The position numbers were made by a program, and so were the translations under genes. From NCBI GenBank assembly GCA_021778845.1, contig JAJYBU010000011.1:1-64000 (forward strand): DNA of 64,000 nt, given 5' to 3'. The notes beneath the pieces are model-generated. The model was not told the origin of the DNA. It saw nothing but the letters and a program-made list of their open reading frames with translations, and ran no database searches. This stretch comes from Acidobacteriota bacterium. Lineage in GTDB: Bacteria; Acidobacteriota; Terriglobia; Terriglobales; Acidobacteriaceae. Of the stretch, positions 55,027 to 64,000 are shown in pieces. Numbering within the stretch: the stretch's first letter is position 1; every line of letters begins with the position of its first letter.

Positions 55027-56494
55027 CGGATTCCTCCTTCACTATCCCGTGATCTGCGGACGGTTTACGCTGCGCCCACCAATCGCGAAAGGTCTGGTCT
55101 GGCAGCGGCATCAGATCGCGCGTCTGCGTCCATCCAGAGAGCATGGAGGGTAGTCGTTCGATCACGCCATTCTGGGATACCACCAGCTTCTGACCGATCT
55201 GTCCAAGATGCTGCGCGAGCGACAGTCGGCTCGAACTAGCGAACAAGAACGCAGCCGCCTGCATCCCCATGTTCCACATGCCAAACTTACCACTGAACGT
55301 CTTCTGGTCTTCCTCGACAATCTTTCCGCGCAGATGAATCAACACCTCCGGAATATTGATCTTCACTGGGCATACCTCGTAGCACGCCCCACACAGCGAA
55401 GAAGCATACGGTAGTGACCGCCCTTCCGTCATGGAGTGAAGCTGCGGCGTCAGAATCGCACCAATCGGCCCTGCATACACCGATTCATACGCATGCCCCC
55501 CGGTCTGGTGATACACCGGGCAAACGTTCAGACATGCGGCACAGCGAATGCATTGCAGCGTCTGCCGCGACTCCGCATCGCCAAGAATCGGGCTGCGCCG
55601 ATTATCCAGCAGCACCACGTGGAACTCTTTGGGACCATCTCCCTCGTGCACCCCCGTCCAGATAGAGTTATATGGATTCATCCGCTCACCCGTAGCCGAG
55701 CGCGGCAACGTCTGCAAAAACACTTCCATGTCGCGATACTTCGGGAGAACCTTTTCGATGCCCACCAACGAAATAAGCACGTCAGGCAGGGTCAGGCACA
55801 TTCGGCCATTCCCTTCCGACTCCACAATGCACACCGCCCCATTCTCAGCAATCAGAAAATTAGCTCCCGAAACAGCCACCTTGACGCGTAGATATTTTTC
55901 CCGCAGATACGTCCGCGCCGCAGAGGCCAGATCTTCAGGTCTCTCGCCCAGATCAGGCAGATTCATCTCGCGTTTGAATATCTCCCGCACTTCCTGGCGA
56001 TTCTTATGCAGCGCCGGAACAACAAAGTGTGAGGGCTTGTCATGCCCGAGTTGAATAATCAACTCGGCAAGGTCTGTTTCAATCGGGTGAATGCCGTTGG
56101 CCTCAAGGTTCTGGTTCAGACCAATCTCTTCGGAGGTCATAGTCTTGATCTTGATCACCTCCTTGGCATCGTGCTTCTGGATCAGCCCAAGGATGATGCG
56201 ATTCGCTTCAGCCGAATCGCGCGCCCAGTGCACCTGACCACCTGCACGCGTACAAGCCTCCTCGAACTGCGCCAGGTAGAAGTGCAGATGCGCCAATGAA
56301 TGCGCGCGTATCGCCGCTCCCGCATCGCGTAGCTGCTGCCAGTCAGAAAGTTCCCCGACCACGTTGTTGCGCTTCGCCTGAATTACGTTGGTGGCGTGGC
56401 GAACATTGCTGCGAATCTGCGAATCCTGCAGCAACTCCTTCGCTGCCTCCGGAAAGTCGCGGTCCGACCAGTGAGCTTGTTCTTGAGTCGTCAT
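55016..56494 (-). CDS. lutB: Lactate utilisation iron-sulfur protein B
   Basis: The 492-residue protein has an N-terminal LUD-like region (INPYNSIW-type late segment, MTSEEIGLNQNLEANGIHPI followed by ETDLAELI). Two 4Fe-4S motifs are CIRCAACLNVCPVYHQ and CGACYEVCPVKINIPEVLIH. It passes electrons during L-lactate oxidation with LutA and LutC. Its ATG (56494) overlaps the lutA stop by four bases (ATGA). A C-terminal DUF3390-like tail is present. Confidence 0.95.
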   Translation of the reverse strand: MTTQEQAHWSDRDFPEAAKELLQDSQIRSNVRHATNVIQAKRNNVVGELSDWQQLRDAGAAIRAHSLAHLHFYLAQFEEACTRAGGQVHWARDSAEANRIILGLIQKHDAKEVIKIKTMTSEEIGLNQNLEANGIHPIETDLAELIIQLGHDKPSHFVVPALHKNRQEVREIFKREMNLPDLGERPEDLASAARTYLREKYLRVKVAVSGANFLIAENGAVCIVESEGNGRMCLTLPDVLISLVGIEKVLPKYRDMEVFLQTLPRSATGERMNPYNSIWTGVHEGDGPKEFHVVLLDNRRSPILGDAESRQTLQCIRCAACLNVCPVYHQTGGHAYESVYAGPIGAILTPQLHSMTEGRSLPYASSLCGACYEVCPVKINIPEVLIHLRGKIVEEDQKTFSGKFGMWNMGMQAAAFLFASSSRLSLAQHLGQIGQKLVVSQNGVIERLPSMLSGWTQTRDLMPLPDQTFRDWWAQRKPSADHGIVKEESDVE

Positions 56495-57231
56495 GCCCTG
56501 TCTCCTGCAGTCGAAGCAAGTATCTCCGCAATATGTGCGGTGCGAACAAAGGTGCGCTGCCGATGCAGCGAACCATAGAGGTGCATCAAACAGGAATTAT
56601 CGACCGCGGTACAAACCTCCGCACCGGTATTCAATACCGTGCGAACCTTATCAGCCAGCATTGCAGAGGAAACATCTGCATTCTTAATAGAGAACGTTCC
56701 GCCAAACCCGCAACACTCCTGCGGGTTCTCGAGTTTCAGAAGTTGCAGCCCACGCACTTGCTTCAGCAGTCGGATCGGAATATCTCCAAGGTGCAGACTC
56801 CGCTCCGAATGACAACTGGTGTGAAACGTAACCTTGTGCGGATAGGTGGCTCCAACATCTTCCACTCCGAGCTTCTTCACCAGAAATTCGGTGAACTCAT
56901 AGATGCGGGGAAGGAGCGCCTGAACGTCTGCCGCTAGCCGCATGTCACCCACGCTCTCTGCCGCTTTCAGATAATGATCGCGCATCATGGAAACACAAGA
57001 ACTGGACGGGACCACAATCGTCTCCGCATCTCGATACACCTCGACAAAATGTCGAAGGATAGGAACCGCCTCGTTCAGATAGCCGGTGTTCCAATGCATC
57101 TGTCCGCAACAGGTCTGTCCCGCACGAAATTCAACCGTATGGCCGAGCCGCTCCAGAACGCGAACAACCGACTTACCGGTCTCGGGAAACAAAGTGTCGT
57201 TATAGCAAGTGATAAACAAGGAAACCCGCAA
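56491..57231 (-). CDS. lutA: Lactate utilisation protein A (CCG-domain Fe-S oxidoreductase)
   Basis: The protein is 246 residues when started at TTG 57231, which is preceded by GGAGG nine bases upstream and gives the family-typical MRVSLFITCYNDTLFPETG. An upstream TTG at 57255 is less likely. Two CCG-type cysteine-rich domains are visible: GQTCCGQMHWNTGY with VPSSSCVSMMRDHY, and TFHTSCHSERSLHLGD with ENPQECCGFGGTFSIKN. These bind the non-cubane or 4Fe-4S cluster used in lactate oxidation. First gene of the lutABC unit. Confidence 0.92.
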   Translation of the reverse strand: MRVSLFITCYNDTLFPETGKSVVRVLERLGHTVEFRAGQTCCGQMHWNTGYLNEAVPILRHFVEVYRDAETIVVPSSSCVSMMRDHYLKAAESVGDMRLAADVQALLPRIYEFTEFLVKKLGVEDVGATYPHKVTFHTSCHSERSLHLGDIPIRLLKQVRGLQLLKLENPQECCGFGGTFSIKNADVSSAMLADKVRTVLNTGAEVCTAVDNSCLMHLYGSLHRQRTFVRTAHIAEILASTAGDRA

Positions 57232-57379
57232 AGTAAGCCGCCTCCAAAGTGGCAAAACGTTGATGACCTATGCCAACAGCACTGCACCGCCTGCGTCGCA
57301 TAAACCATGACAAAATCAATATAGCGCTTAGTTCTCAGAACCTTGCTACGGACATATCCGCAGGGCAGATCGTGAGAAT

Positions 57380-57401
57380 AGGTTTGCAACACTACAAACC
57401 T
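57380..57401. promoter_or_regulatory. Perfect 7-bp inverted repeat upstream of lutA
   Basis: AGGTTTG (57380-57386) and CAAACCT (57395-57401), 8 bases apart, lie in the 207-bp gap between the dehydrogenase gene and lutA. A candidate operator or a small hairpin. It does not match the FadR-family consensus. Confidence 0.4.
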
Positions 57402-57438
57402 GTTCGTGCAACCCCGCCGAAAGCAAATGCCACAAATT

Positions 57439-60366
57439 TCAACCTGAGCCTGCATCAGATGGATGCCGCGAAGCAAACTCGAGCAAATGCAGATACGACT
57501 GGTAGACCTTGCCCGTAGCTCGCGTCATCCCGATCTCGCAGGTCCGGCTACTCGAATAGTATCCATCATGATCCTCTGCTGTAGCCTGCCCGGCTTCGAT
57601 GTTGGTGGCAGAAGCCGTCAGTTCCGGAAACAAAAATCCACGATCACCAGCGAATGCGCAGCAACCAGCCTCACTTGGCACAAGCACCGCATCGCTACAT
57701 ACGTTGGATATCCGCACCAGCTTCGAGGTAATGGCCATCTTCGTCGCCGAGCAGACCGGGTGCAGCGCCACGGAGTTAACTTTTCGATAAATTGGCAGCG
57801 TAGGCAGCAAGCGGTCATGCGCAAACTCGACCGAATCCAAAATGGTGAGCTTGTCGAATCTGGCCTGGTTCTCCGCACTAAGATGGGATCGCGCGGTCTT
57901 GAGCCCATACGTGCAAGGGCTCGTGTCAATCACAATCGGCAACTCGCCTCCGTTCGACCATCGAAAGAAATTCTCAATGGTGTGATCCACCGCAGCATGA
58001 TGCGCCGCCTCGAATCCCTTGGATGAAAATGGAACGCCGCAACAGTTTCCTGCAATGTCTTCAGGTACATACAGCTTCACTCCGGCTCGGTCCGCAACGG
58101 CTAGCAGAGCCTGCATCACGCTGGTCTCCTGCTGTTCTCCAGGAAGCGCACCCATGATGCGGGAGATGCATGTAGGAAAGTACACCGCCGCTGCATTCAG
58201 TCGCGGACGCACCGGCAGCGCTCCACGCCGCGGCCGCGGCATCTCGGCAGACCATTGCCAGAAGGCCTCATCCATCACGCTACGAGACGCCTTATCCAAA
58301 AGACGCGTGATGCCTTGCATCAACCTTAGCCCGAAGATGTTCTGAACAGCATGGCCGGCTCCCATGGCGAAGCGCCCACCCATCTCCGCAAGCTTCATAT
58401 TCTTTGCGACGACGACGGCAATCCGATTCGCCGCCGAGGTATGGCGCAGCCTCCGAAACCGTTTGGTTAGCGCGCCCGTATCAATGCTCACCGGACAGGC
58501 CGTAGCACACAGACCGTCTACCGCACACGTATCCAGGGCCATATAAGGAAAGTCGCGAGTCAGCGCATCGTAAGCCGCGTTGTCCGCGCCGTGATCCTTG
58601 AGTCTCTTCATCTCGCGGCGCACCACGATGCGCTGGCGCGGGGTCAGCGTCAGATCGCGGCTCGGGCACTTCGGTTCGCAATAGCCGCACTCAATACACT
58701 TATCGATCTCCCCCTCAACCACCGGCATCCTCTTCAGATCGGCCATGTGGGCCTCTGGATCTGGATTGATAATTACGCCGGGGTTGAGCAGGTTGTCCGG
58801 ATCTGCCAGTGCCTTGAGTTGCTGCATCACCGCATACGCGTCTTTACCCCACTCTGTTTCCACAAACGGCGCCATGTTACGACCGGTACCGTGTTCAGCT
58901 TTCAGCGCACCGTCATATTTGTGCACCACCAGTTGCACGACATCGTCGATGAAGTCTCGATACTGCGCGACTTCCCTCTCCGTGTTGAATCCCTGGGTGA
59001 TGACGAAGTGAAGATTCCCGTCCTTCGCATGGCCAAAGATAATCGCATTCGGATAATCATGTTTCTCAAACAGATGAATCAGATCGACTGCAGCGTCGGC
59101 CAGATGCTCCACCGGGAACGCCACGTCTTCGATGATGACCGTGGTTCCGCTGGCCCGCACCGCACCCACCGAAGGAAACAGTCCCTTGCGAATGCTCCAC
59201 ATGCGGTCCTGCTCCACCGGGTCATCCGTGAACATCGGCTTGCTGAGCAGCTTCAGCCCGGCAACAGCAGTTTGCGCCTTGGCCGCGTTTTCCTTTACTG
59301 CTGTCACATCTGCCGTTTGGAATTCAACCAGCAGAGCCGCAGCGCCATTCGGCAGTTTTTGAATCTCCGCCGGAATTCCCGGCTTGTTCTCGACAGAGCG
59401 CAGCGACGCGCGGTCCATCAGTTCCAGCGCTGCGGCCCCTGCGTTGCGCAGTGGGGAGATTGCCTCACACGCCGCATGCAGGTCAGGAAACAACAGCAGT
59501 CCGGTGTACTTCACAGGCAGATCGGGCACCGTCTCCAACACCGCCTCGGCAATGAATGCCAACGTCCCTTCCGCTCCAACCAGCAAGTGACTGAAGATTT
59601 CTACCGGCGTCGAGTAATCCAGAAACGCATTCAGCGAATAGCCGGTGGTATTCTTCATGCGATACTTTGCCCGAATGCGTTTTGACAACTCCGGATTGGC
59701 TTCCAACCGTTTCTTGAGGGCAAGGAGTCCAGCAGCCAGTCGCGGCTCAAGCTCCTGAAAGCGTGCCCCTGCGTCCGGAGCCGCTGAGTCAATCTCCGTG
59801 CCTGAAGGAAGCATGAAAGTCATAGAGCGCAGCGTATGATACGCATTCTGCACCACGCCGCAGCACATACCGCTCGCATTGTTGGAGAGGATTCCGCCCA
59901 GCCGCGCCGCGCTGATCGACGCCGGATCCGGTCCAATCTTCGCTCCGTACCTCCTGAGCATCTGATTAGCCTGTTGTCCAATCAGGCCCGGCTGCACGCG
60001 CATCAGGCGACCAGCTTCCTCCGCCCTTCCCAGCCGCCAGTACCGCCCAACGTCCACAAGAATTCCATCAGTGATTGCCTGCCCACACAGACTCGTTCCG
60101 CCCGAGCGAAACGTCAGCGGTATCCTATGCTCCCGGCTGAATCGAAAGAGCCCACGCACCTCCTCCGAACTCATTGGTTGAACCACCACCCGCGGGATCA
60201 GACGATACAAGCTGGCATCCGATGCAAAGGCAATCCTGTCGATCATTCGCGTGAGAATGCGTAACGGATCAATAAAGGTTCGCAACTGCTCCCCAATCTC
60301 GTGTGGCCCCAGTTCATCGGCGTTTGCTGCTTTTATCGTTTCAAGAGGTGCAACGGCTGCTGTCAT
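57439..60366 (-). CDS. Large FAD/Fe-S 2-hydroxyacid dehydrogenase (D-lactate dehydrogenase-like)
   Basis: The 975-residue protein starts at ATG 60366 with GGAGA eight bases upstream. The FAD-linked oxidase domain (about 1-500) has PLTFRSGGTSLCGQAITDGI and SNNASGMCCGV. The C-terminal FAD-oxidase cap contains GHAKDGNLHFVITQ and EHGTGRNMAPFVE. It is fused to a ferredoxin-like module (CIECGYCEPKCPSRD; CAVDGLCATACPVSID) and two CCG domains (AGNCCGVPFSSKG; AGCCAFAGDRG). This is the Dld-II/GlcD-GlcF-like fusion oxidising D-lactate or D-2-hydroxyacids. It sits between the permease and lutABC, supporting D-lactate. Confidence 0.9.
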   Translation of the reverse strand: MTAAVAPLETIKAANADELGPHEIGEQLRTFIDPLRILTRMIDRIAFASDASLYRLIPRVVVQPMSSEEVRGLFRFSREHRIPLTFRSGGTSLCGQAITDGILVDVGRYWRLGRAEEAGRLMRVQPGLIGQQANQMLRRYGAKIGPDPASISAARLGGILSNNASGMCCGVVQNAYHTLRSMTFMLPSGTEIDSAAPDAGARFQELEPRLAAGLLALKKRLEANPELSKRIRAKYRMKNTTGYSLNAFLDYSTPVEIFSHLLVGAEGTLAFIAEAVLETVPDLPVKYTGLLLFPDLHAACEAISPLRNAGAAALELMDRASLRSVENKPGIPAEIQKLPNGAAALLVEFQTADVTAVKENAAKAQTAVAGLKLLSKPMFTDDPVEQDRMWSIRKGLFPSVGAVRASGTTVIIEDVAFPVEHLADAAVDLIHLFEKHDYPNAIIFGHAKDGNLHFVITQGFNTEREVAQYRDFIDDVVQLVVHKYDGALKAEHGTGRNMAPFVETEWGKDAYAVMQQLKALADPDNLLNPGVIINPDPEAHMADLKRMPVVEGEIDKCIECGYCEPKCPSRDLTLTPRQRIVVRREMKRLKDHGADNAAYDALTRDFPYMALDTCAVDGLCATACPVSIDTGALTKRFRRLRHTSAANRIAVVVAKNMKLAEMGGRFAMGAGHAVQNIFGLRLMQGITRLLDKASRSVMDEAFWQWSAEMPRPRRGALPVRPRLNAAAVYFPTCISRIMGALPGEQQETSVMQALLAVADRAGVKLYVPEDIAGNCCGVPFSSKGFEAAHHAAVDHTIENFFRWSNGGELPIVIDTSPCTYGLKTARSHLSAENQARFDKLTILDSVEFAHDRLLPTLPIYRKVNSVALHPVCSATKMAITSKLVRISNVCSDAVLVPSEAGCCAFAGDRGFLFPELTASATNIEAGQATAEDHDGYYSSSRTCEIGMTRATGKVYQSYLHLLEFASRHPSDAGSG

Positions 60367-60578
60367 CCTGTTCTCTCCGCGCGCAGGGCGCGAACTAATC
60401 TTGCGTAAATCCAATGCATCGGATCCTCCCGCATCTACCCCGCATCATACGCGGACAGATTGGGCTGGTGGTCGCTGCACGTGGATGCTGATCAATCTCA
60501 TTGCACTCGTATCAACACTCGTAATCCCCCTACGCACACCGCGCCAGTGCAGGGCGTGCATAGGGGAGAAGCCTGCGC

Positions 60579-62363
60579 CTATCGCGCCACAAGGCCAGTA
60601 AAGGGGTAGACATACGCCATAAGAAAGACCAGCACACCAACAAGACAGGCCAGTGCCAAGCTATGGAAAAACACGAATCGCAGGATACTTCCCTCCTGTC
60701 CATAGTTTTGTGTAGCGGTGCTGGCTACGACGATGCTCTGCGCATCAATCATCTTGCCCATCACGCCGCCAGCGGAGTTCGCCGAAGCCATCAAGTGTGC
60801 AGGCACGCCAATTTGATGAGCCGTGATCGTCTGCAGGCTGCCAAACAGCACATTGGACGATGTATCCGAACCCGTGGTAGCCGTACCCACCCATCCGATC
60901 AGCGTGCCGAAGAACGGGTACAGCACCCCTGTGCGAGCGAACGCCAGACCCATGGTGGCATCCAGCCCGCAGTAGCGTGTGATAAAGCCGATGGCCAGCA
61001 TGGCCACGATCGTAATGATCGTAAAGCGGATGTTGACCACCGTCTTCACAAAAGCCTTCGCCATATCTACTGGTCCGATTCCCATCATGAAGCCGGCCAG
61101 AATAGCCGCAAGTAGAATCGCAGTTCCCGTCGCCGTGGCCCAGTTCAGCATGTAGATGGCAGCTTCAGCCGTTGGCTTGGGCACCACGGGTTGCACCCGC
61201 TGTACCAGATTATGCAGACCGATAACCGTGATCTTCACCGTCGTCAGGTCGTTAAGAAACTTGGAAAACTTCGGCAGTCCCCAAATGAAGACCAGGGCGC
61301 TCAGCGTAAGCCATGGCAGCCATGCCTTGAAGACGGATCCCGCAGTGTGTGCGTGCTTCTTCGGCAGGTCAGCCGTAATGTCCACCCCGAGCGGATTCAG
61401 AATTCGCTTCGGCTTCCATACCCTCAGAAATCCAATCAGGACAATGATGGTCATCATCGAGGATATGACCGCCACCAGCATCGGCCCGCTATAAGCCGCC
61501 ACCAGCAGTTGTGTCACAGCGAACGTCACACCTGCTACCAGCGCCGGCGGCCATACTTCGATCATGGAGCGGAAGCCTGCAAAGGCCCATATAACCCAGA
61601 ACGGCACGAGGATGCAAAACGGCGCCAGGATATGGGAGACCGTCTTGGCCAGCAGCATCGTCTCCAGCCCTGTGACTCCATGCAGCGCGACGATCGGGAT
61701 GCCCAATGCGCCAAACGCAACCGGAGCCGTATTCGCAATCAGAGAGAGTCCGGCCGCCTGAAGTGGGCGGAAGCCGAGGCTGATGAGAATTGCCCCACAA
61801 ACCGCGACCGGCGTGCCAAACCCCGCCGCCCCCTCGATAAACGCTCCAAACGCGAAGGCAATCAGCAGCAACTGCAATCGACTGTCGGGCGTAATGTTGG
61901 TCAGGCTCTTTTGCAGCGACTCGAACTGCCCCGCATTGACGCTGAGTTGGTACAGAAAAATTACCGGAAGAATAATCCAGCAGATGGGAAACAATCCATA
62001 TCCACCGCCGTACGCGGCCGTGGTCAATGCCATTCGGATCGGCATGTGGAAGACGGCGATCGCCACGGTCAGGGCCGCAGCCAACCCGAGCACGGCCGCA
62101 ACATGCGCTTTCAATCGAAGGATCGCCATGCTGCCAAGCAGCACCACCACCGGAGTTGCAGCAAACAGCGTGGAGAGCCACCAGTAGCCCGTCGGGTCGT
62201 AGCGCTGGTTCCATATTCCAGCAGCGGTATTGGTCTTGAAGAGATACGTCGCGCCCATCACGAGGACGATCGCTCCAACGATCCAGATTGCGAGCGACGG
62301 GGTCGCAGGTTTACTGCCGCCGGTCACCGGAGCAGATGTGGTTTGCGTAGGTGCAATATTCAT
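60579..62363 (-). CDS. lctP: L-lactate permease (LctP family)
   Basis: The product is 594 residues from ATG 62363; a GTG at 62381 would add six. Many hydrophobic helices are evident. The LctP family signature is recognised in LIAFAFGAFIEGAAGFGTPV and GWVGTATTGSDTSSNVLFGS followed by LQTITAHQIG. Lactate/H+ symport. It precedes the dehydrogenase by 212 bp on the same strand. A FadR-type operator sits 113 bp upstream of the start. Confidence 0.93.
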   Translation of the reverse strand: MNIAPTQTTSAPVTGGSKPATPSLAIWIVGAIVLVMGATYLFKTNTAAGIWNQRYDPTGYWWLSTLFAATPVVVLLGSMAILRLKAHVAAVLGLAAALTVAIAVFHMPIRMALTTAAYGGGYGLFPICWIILPVIFLYQLSVNAGQFESLQKSLTNITPDSRLQLLLIAFAFGAFIEGAAGFGTPVAVCGAILISLGFRPLQAAGLSLIANTAPVAFGALGIPIVALHGVTGLETMLLAKTVSHILAPFCILVPFWVIWAFAGFRSMIEVWPPALVAGVTFAVTQLLVAAYSGPMLVAVISSMMTIIVLIGFLRVWKPKRILNPLGVDITADLPKKHAHTAGSVFKAWLPWLTLSALVFIWGLPKFSKFLNDLTTVKITVIGLHNLVQRVQPVVPKPTAEAAIYMLNWATATGTAILLAAILAGFMMGIGPVDMAKAFVKTVVNIRFTIITIVAMLAIGFITRYCGLDATMGLAFARTGVLYPFFGTLIGWVGTATTGSDTSSNVLFGSLQTITAHQIGVPAHLMASANSAGGVMGKMIDAQSIVVASTATQNYGQEGSILRFVFFHSLALACLVGVLVFLMAYVYPFTGLVAR

Positions 62364-62787
62364 TGGGGAATCCAATCTCACGAAGAAATTGACTCACCGC
62401 TGCTTTGCCTGTCTTGCCGGGGGAGATCATCGAAAGCGGCTTGCCGAGTGCAGCAACAATATACTTACTGATCTGCTTGTCTGACAAGTAGAAACGAATG
62501 CACTCAACCAAAATCCTTAATCTTCACAACGTTCGTCTGGTTCTTACATGCGGGATAGTGTGAGAAAAGCAAGAAATGCCAGTAAAAACCAATCGAACGG
62601 AAGCCATCGAGAGCCACAGCCCGGTGCAATGGTCACGCTGATAATCGGCCAATAATGCCTTGGGCAAGCTTGATCTATAGCCCCCCTGCTAAGAAGGTAT
62701 TTGGCGTCCGGGCAATTCCCCCAATCTGACTCACCTACCCGGAAACCCCTTGCTGCGAAAGAATTCTCAGCATCTGCAAGGAGCATC
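62364..62787. other. 424-bp upstream region of lctP
   Basis: Contains the FadR-family operator (62476-62488). No other gene or repeat is supported between it and the regulator gene. Confidence 0.55.
62476..62488. promoter_or_regulatory. FadR-family operator upstream of the lactate permease
   Basis: CTTGTC-T-GACAAG is a perfect palindrome around one base and contains TTGTCTGACAA. That fits the TNGTNNNACNA consensus of FadR-subfamily GntR regulators such as LldR. It is upstream of the lactate genes, and the regulator gene of that family lies 300 bp further upstream. Confidence 0.75.
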
Positions 62788-63525
62788 TCATCCCTTGGTG
62801 CCCTGGCGCTCCTCCAAGAGAATGTTGTAGCTGCGCTGAAAGAGTTGCAGATGAGTCCGCATCGCCTCACGCGCTTTCACTACATTGTGCTGCCGTATGG
62901 CCTCGAGAATCTTGCTATGGCCGCGCAGTGCATTCTCCTTCCCTTCCTCCAAAAGCAGGCTCTTCGTGATCAGTTCCATGGACTGCTCACGAATGCCTGA
63001 GAGGATGTTATTGAGGACTCCATTATTTGCGGCCGCACCCACGCAAAGATGAAACGACAAGTCAAACTTAGCGAACTCATCCGTATCGTGGATCGCAGCC
63101 TTCATCTGCTCGATCAGCAACTCCATCTCGGCCAATTGTTCAGGCGAGATTCGCTCGGCGCACAATCCTGCAACTTCTGTCTCGAGAGACAACCGCGCCT
63201 CGGCGAACTCTCTCATCGCCTTCTCGTCGGCGAGTCGACCACTTCTCAGCCAGGGGCTGGTGAAATACATTGAGGGTTGATCCGAGATATAACTTCCGTC
63301 GCCTGCACGCACGCGAATCAGGCCAATCAGCGCCAACGATGCCAAAGCTTCGCGCAGACTGGAACGCCCCACATTGAACGCCTTGCGCAGTTCTGCCTCG
63401 GAGGGAAGCTTCTCTCCCGGCTGCCATTCCCCTTCCGCAATTCGTGTCGCAAGTTGTTTCGCCACCTGCTCACTTAACGTAGCTCGGGACGGAGGCTCAA
63501 GACCCATCAGAAATTTTGAATTCAT
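62788..63525 (-). CDS. FadR-family GntR regulator of lactate utilisation
   Basis: The protein is 245 residues from ATG 63525 (a TTG at 63561 gives 12 more). The N-terminal winged helix reads TRIAEGEWQPGEKLPSEAEL and FNVGRSSLREALASLALIGL. The C-terminal FCD domain has AEARLSLETEVAGLCAERI, then the metal/ligand histidines in DLSFHLCVGAAANNGVLNNI and LRGHSKILEAI. Members such as LldR sense lactate. It lies directly upstream of lctP in the same direction and likely binds the operator at 62476-62488. Confidence 0.9.
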   Translation of the reverse strand: MNSKFLMGLEPPSRATLSEQVAKQLATRIAEGEWQPGEKLPSEAELRKAFNVGRSSLREALASLALIGLIRVRAGDGSYISDQPSMYFTSPWLRSGRLADEKAMREFAEARLSLETEVAGLCAERISPEQLAEMELLIEQMKAAIHDTDEFAKFDLSFHLCVGAAANNGVLNNILSGIREQSMELITKSLLLEEGKENALRGHSKILEAIRQHNVVKAREAMRTHLQLFQRSYNILLEERQGTKG

Positions 63526-63847
63526 AGCGTTCCACCCGAATTCACTCGAGCATAGGAGCAATGCTGCAATCAGTCAAGCATACGTTCAGCCCATCTGACA
63601 GTTTGCAAATTGGTTGAGCAATACAACGCTGCGGAATCAATCACATTTTGCCAGACGGCGTAGTCCGCACCGATGACGGGTCGATATCTTCCTGACAAGC
63701 CCCTGATCCATCTAGGCTGCCAATATCCGTCCAGTCCAGCTTGACCATCATCGCATCCCGCAACTACGTCATGGAGTACTCGACCAGCACGGCCACCTCT
63801 CCACCTGCCGCACAGGTCCTTTTCCATTGAATCGATGCAATCACCAG
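63526..63847. other. 322-bp intergenic region, nothing recognised
   Basis: It separates the regulator from the efflux gene fragment. A 102-residue minus-strand frame (63570-63878) runs into the next gene in a different frame and is not called. Confidence 0.5.
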
Positions 63848-64000
63848 CTAATTTTTGGGCAGTTCCGTAGAACTCCATCCTCCACCAAGCGCCATCTGCA
63901 ATTGGGTACTCGCAACCACCCTCCGTGAAACCAAAGCAGCTGCAAGTCTTTCGTCGTTCAACTCGATCGATTCATTGGTCAACAGCTCAAGATAGGGCGC
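63848..64000 (-). CDS. C-terminus of a TolC/OprM-type outer-membrane efflux factor (partial)
   Basis: The frame enters from the right edge and ends with TAG at 63850-63848. The 50 visible residues run YLELLTNESIELNDERLAAA, then LVSRRVVASTQLQMALGGGW. This is the C-terminal helix of RND-efflux outer-membrane factors (typically YLEVLTAQQ...LYKALGGGW). The remaining domains and partner genes are outside the window. Confidence 0.8.
   Translation of the reverse strand, partial: APYLELLTNESIELNDERLAAALVSRRVVASTQLQMALGGGWSSTELPKN

Noticed and set aside
63570..63878. 102-residue minus-strand frame
   Set aside because: Overlaps the efflux outer-membrane factor C-terminus in a different frame, and that frame has recognisable family sequence.

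Overview
The window is a high-GC bacterial chromosome segment, most consistent with a soil Acidobacteriota of the Terriglobia (Granulicella/Terriglobus/Edaphobacter type). This is inferred from an Oar-like TonB receptor with an N-terminal carboxypeptidase-regulatory domain, a secreted NHL/Ig-like repeat protein, Tat-exported Gfo/Idh/MocA proteins, strong C-bias at third codon positions, and short palindromic intergenic repeats. No rRNA gene is present, so the placement cannot be confirmed from this window.

Layout. 1-0.1 kb: tail of a transposase. 0.2-2.2 kb (minus): atpZ, an AtpI-like gene, atpB and atpE of the F0 ATP synthase; the F1 genes are elsewhere. 2.3-16.9 kb (plus): lysS, a ymdB-type phosphodiesterase, malate synthase, DNA ligase D, a J-domain protein, the fused isobutyryl-CoA mutase IcmF and a GMC-type FAD oxidoreductase. 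17-26.3 kb: a carbohydrate locus with a TonB receptor, two Tat-exported Gfo/Idh/MocA proteins, a cupin and a GH35-like glycosidase. 26.5-32.6 kb (minus): an MFS exporter, glgX and an NHL/Ig-like protein. 32.7-40.8 kb: engB, a stand-alone urocanase-like domain, myo-inositol-1-phosphate synthase divergent from an acyl-ligase/ACP/acyltransferase fusion, dedA, coproheme decarboxylase and endonuclease III.

40.88-48.74 kb: a tRNA-Ser(GGA) carries an integrated element of about 7.8 kb. It is bounded by a 14-bp att duplication (40958-40971 and 48730-48743). It encodes a P4-type integrase, an AlpA-like regulator, a small zinc protein, a PrimPol/DUF3987-like replication protein, a CGNR-like zinc-finger protein and an unknown small protein. 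Noncoding DNA near both ends is packed with repeats: iteron-like direct repeats, a 149-bp module in three copies and a 410-bp tandem duplication. No capsid, tail or conjugation genes were seen, so it resembles a replicating satellite or minimal integrative island. It is the most novel part of the window.

49.3-52.8 kb (minus): flagellin, fliD and fliS, with two sigma-28-like promoters sharing the same -10 octamer. 53.1-63.5 kb (minus): a lactate utilisation region comprising a FadR-family regulator, lactate permease, a large FAD/Fe-S D-lactate (or 2-hydroxyacid) dehydrogenase, lutA, lutB, lutC and a Gfo/Idh/MocA gene. An operator matching the FadR-family consensus lies upstream of the permease. 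The right edge holds the C-terminus of an RND-type outer-membrane factor. All assignments come from reading the sequence; no database search was run.
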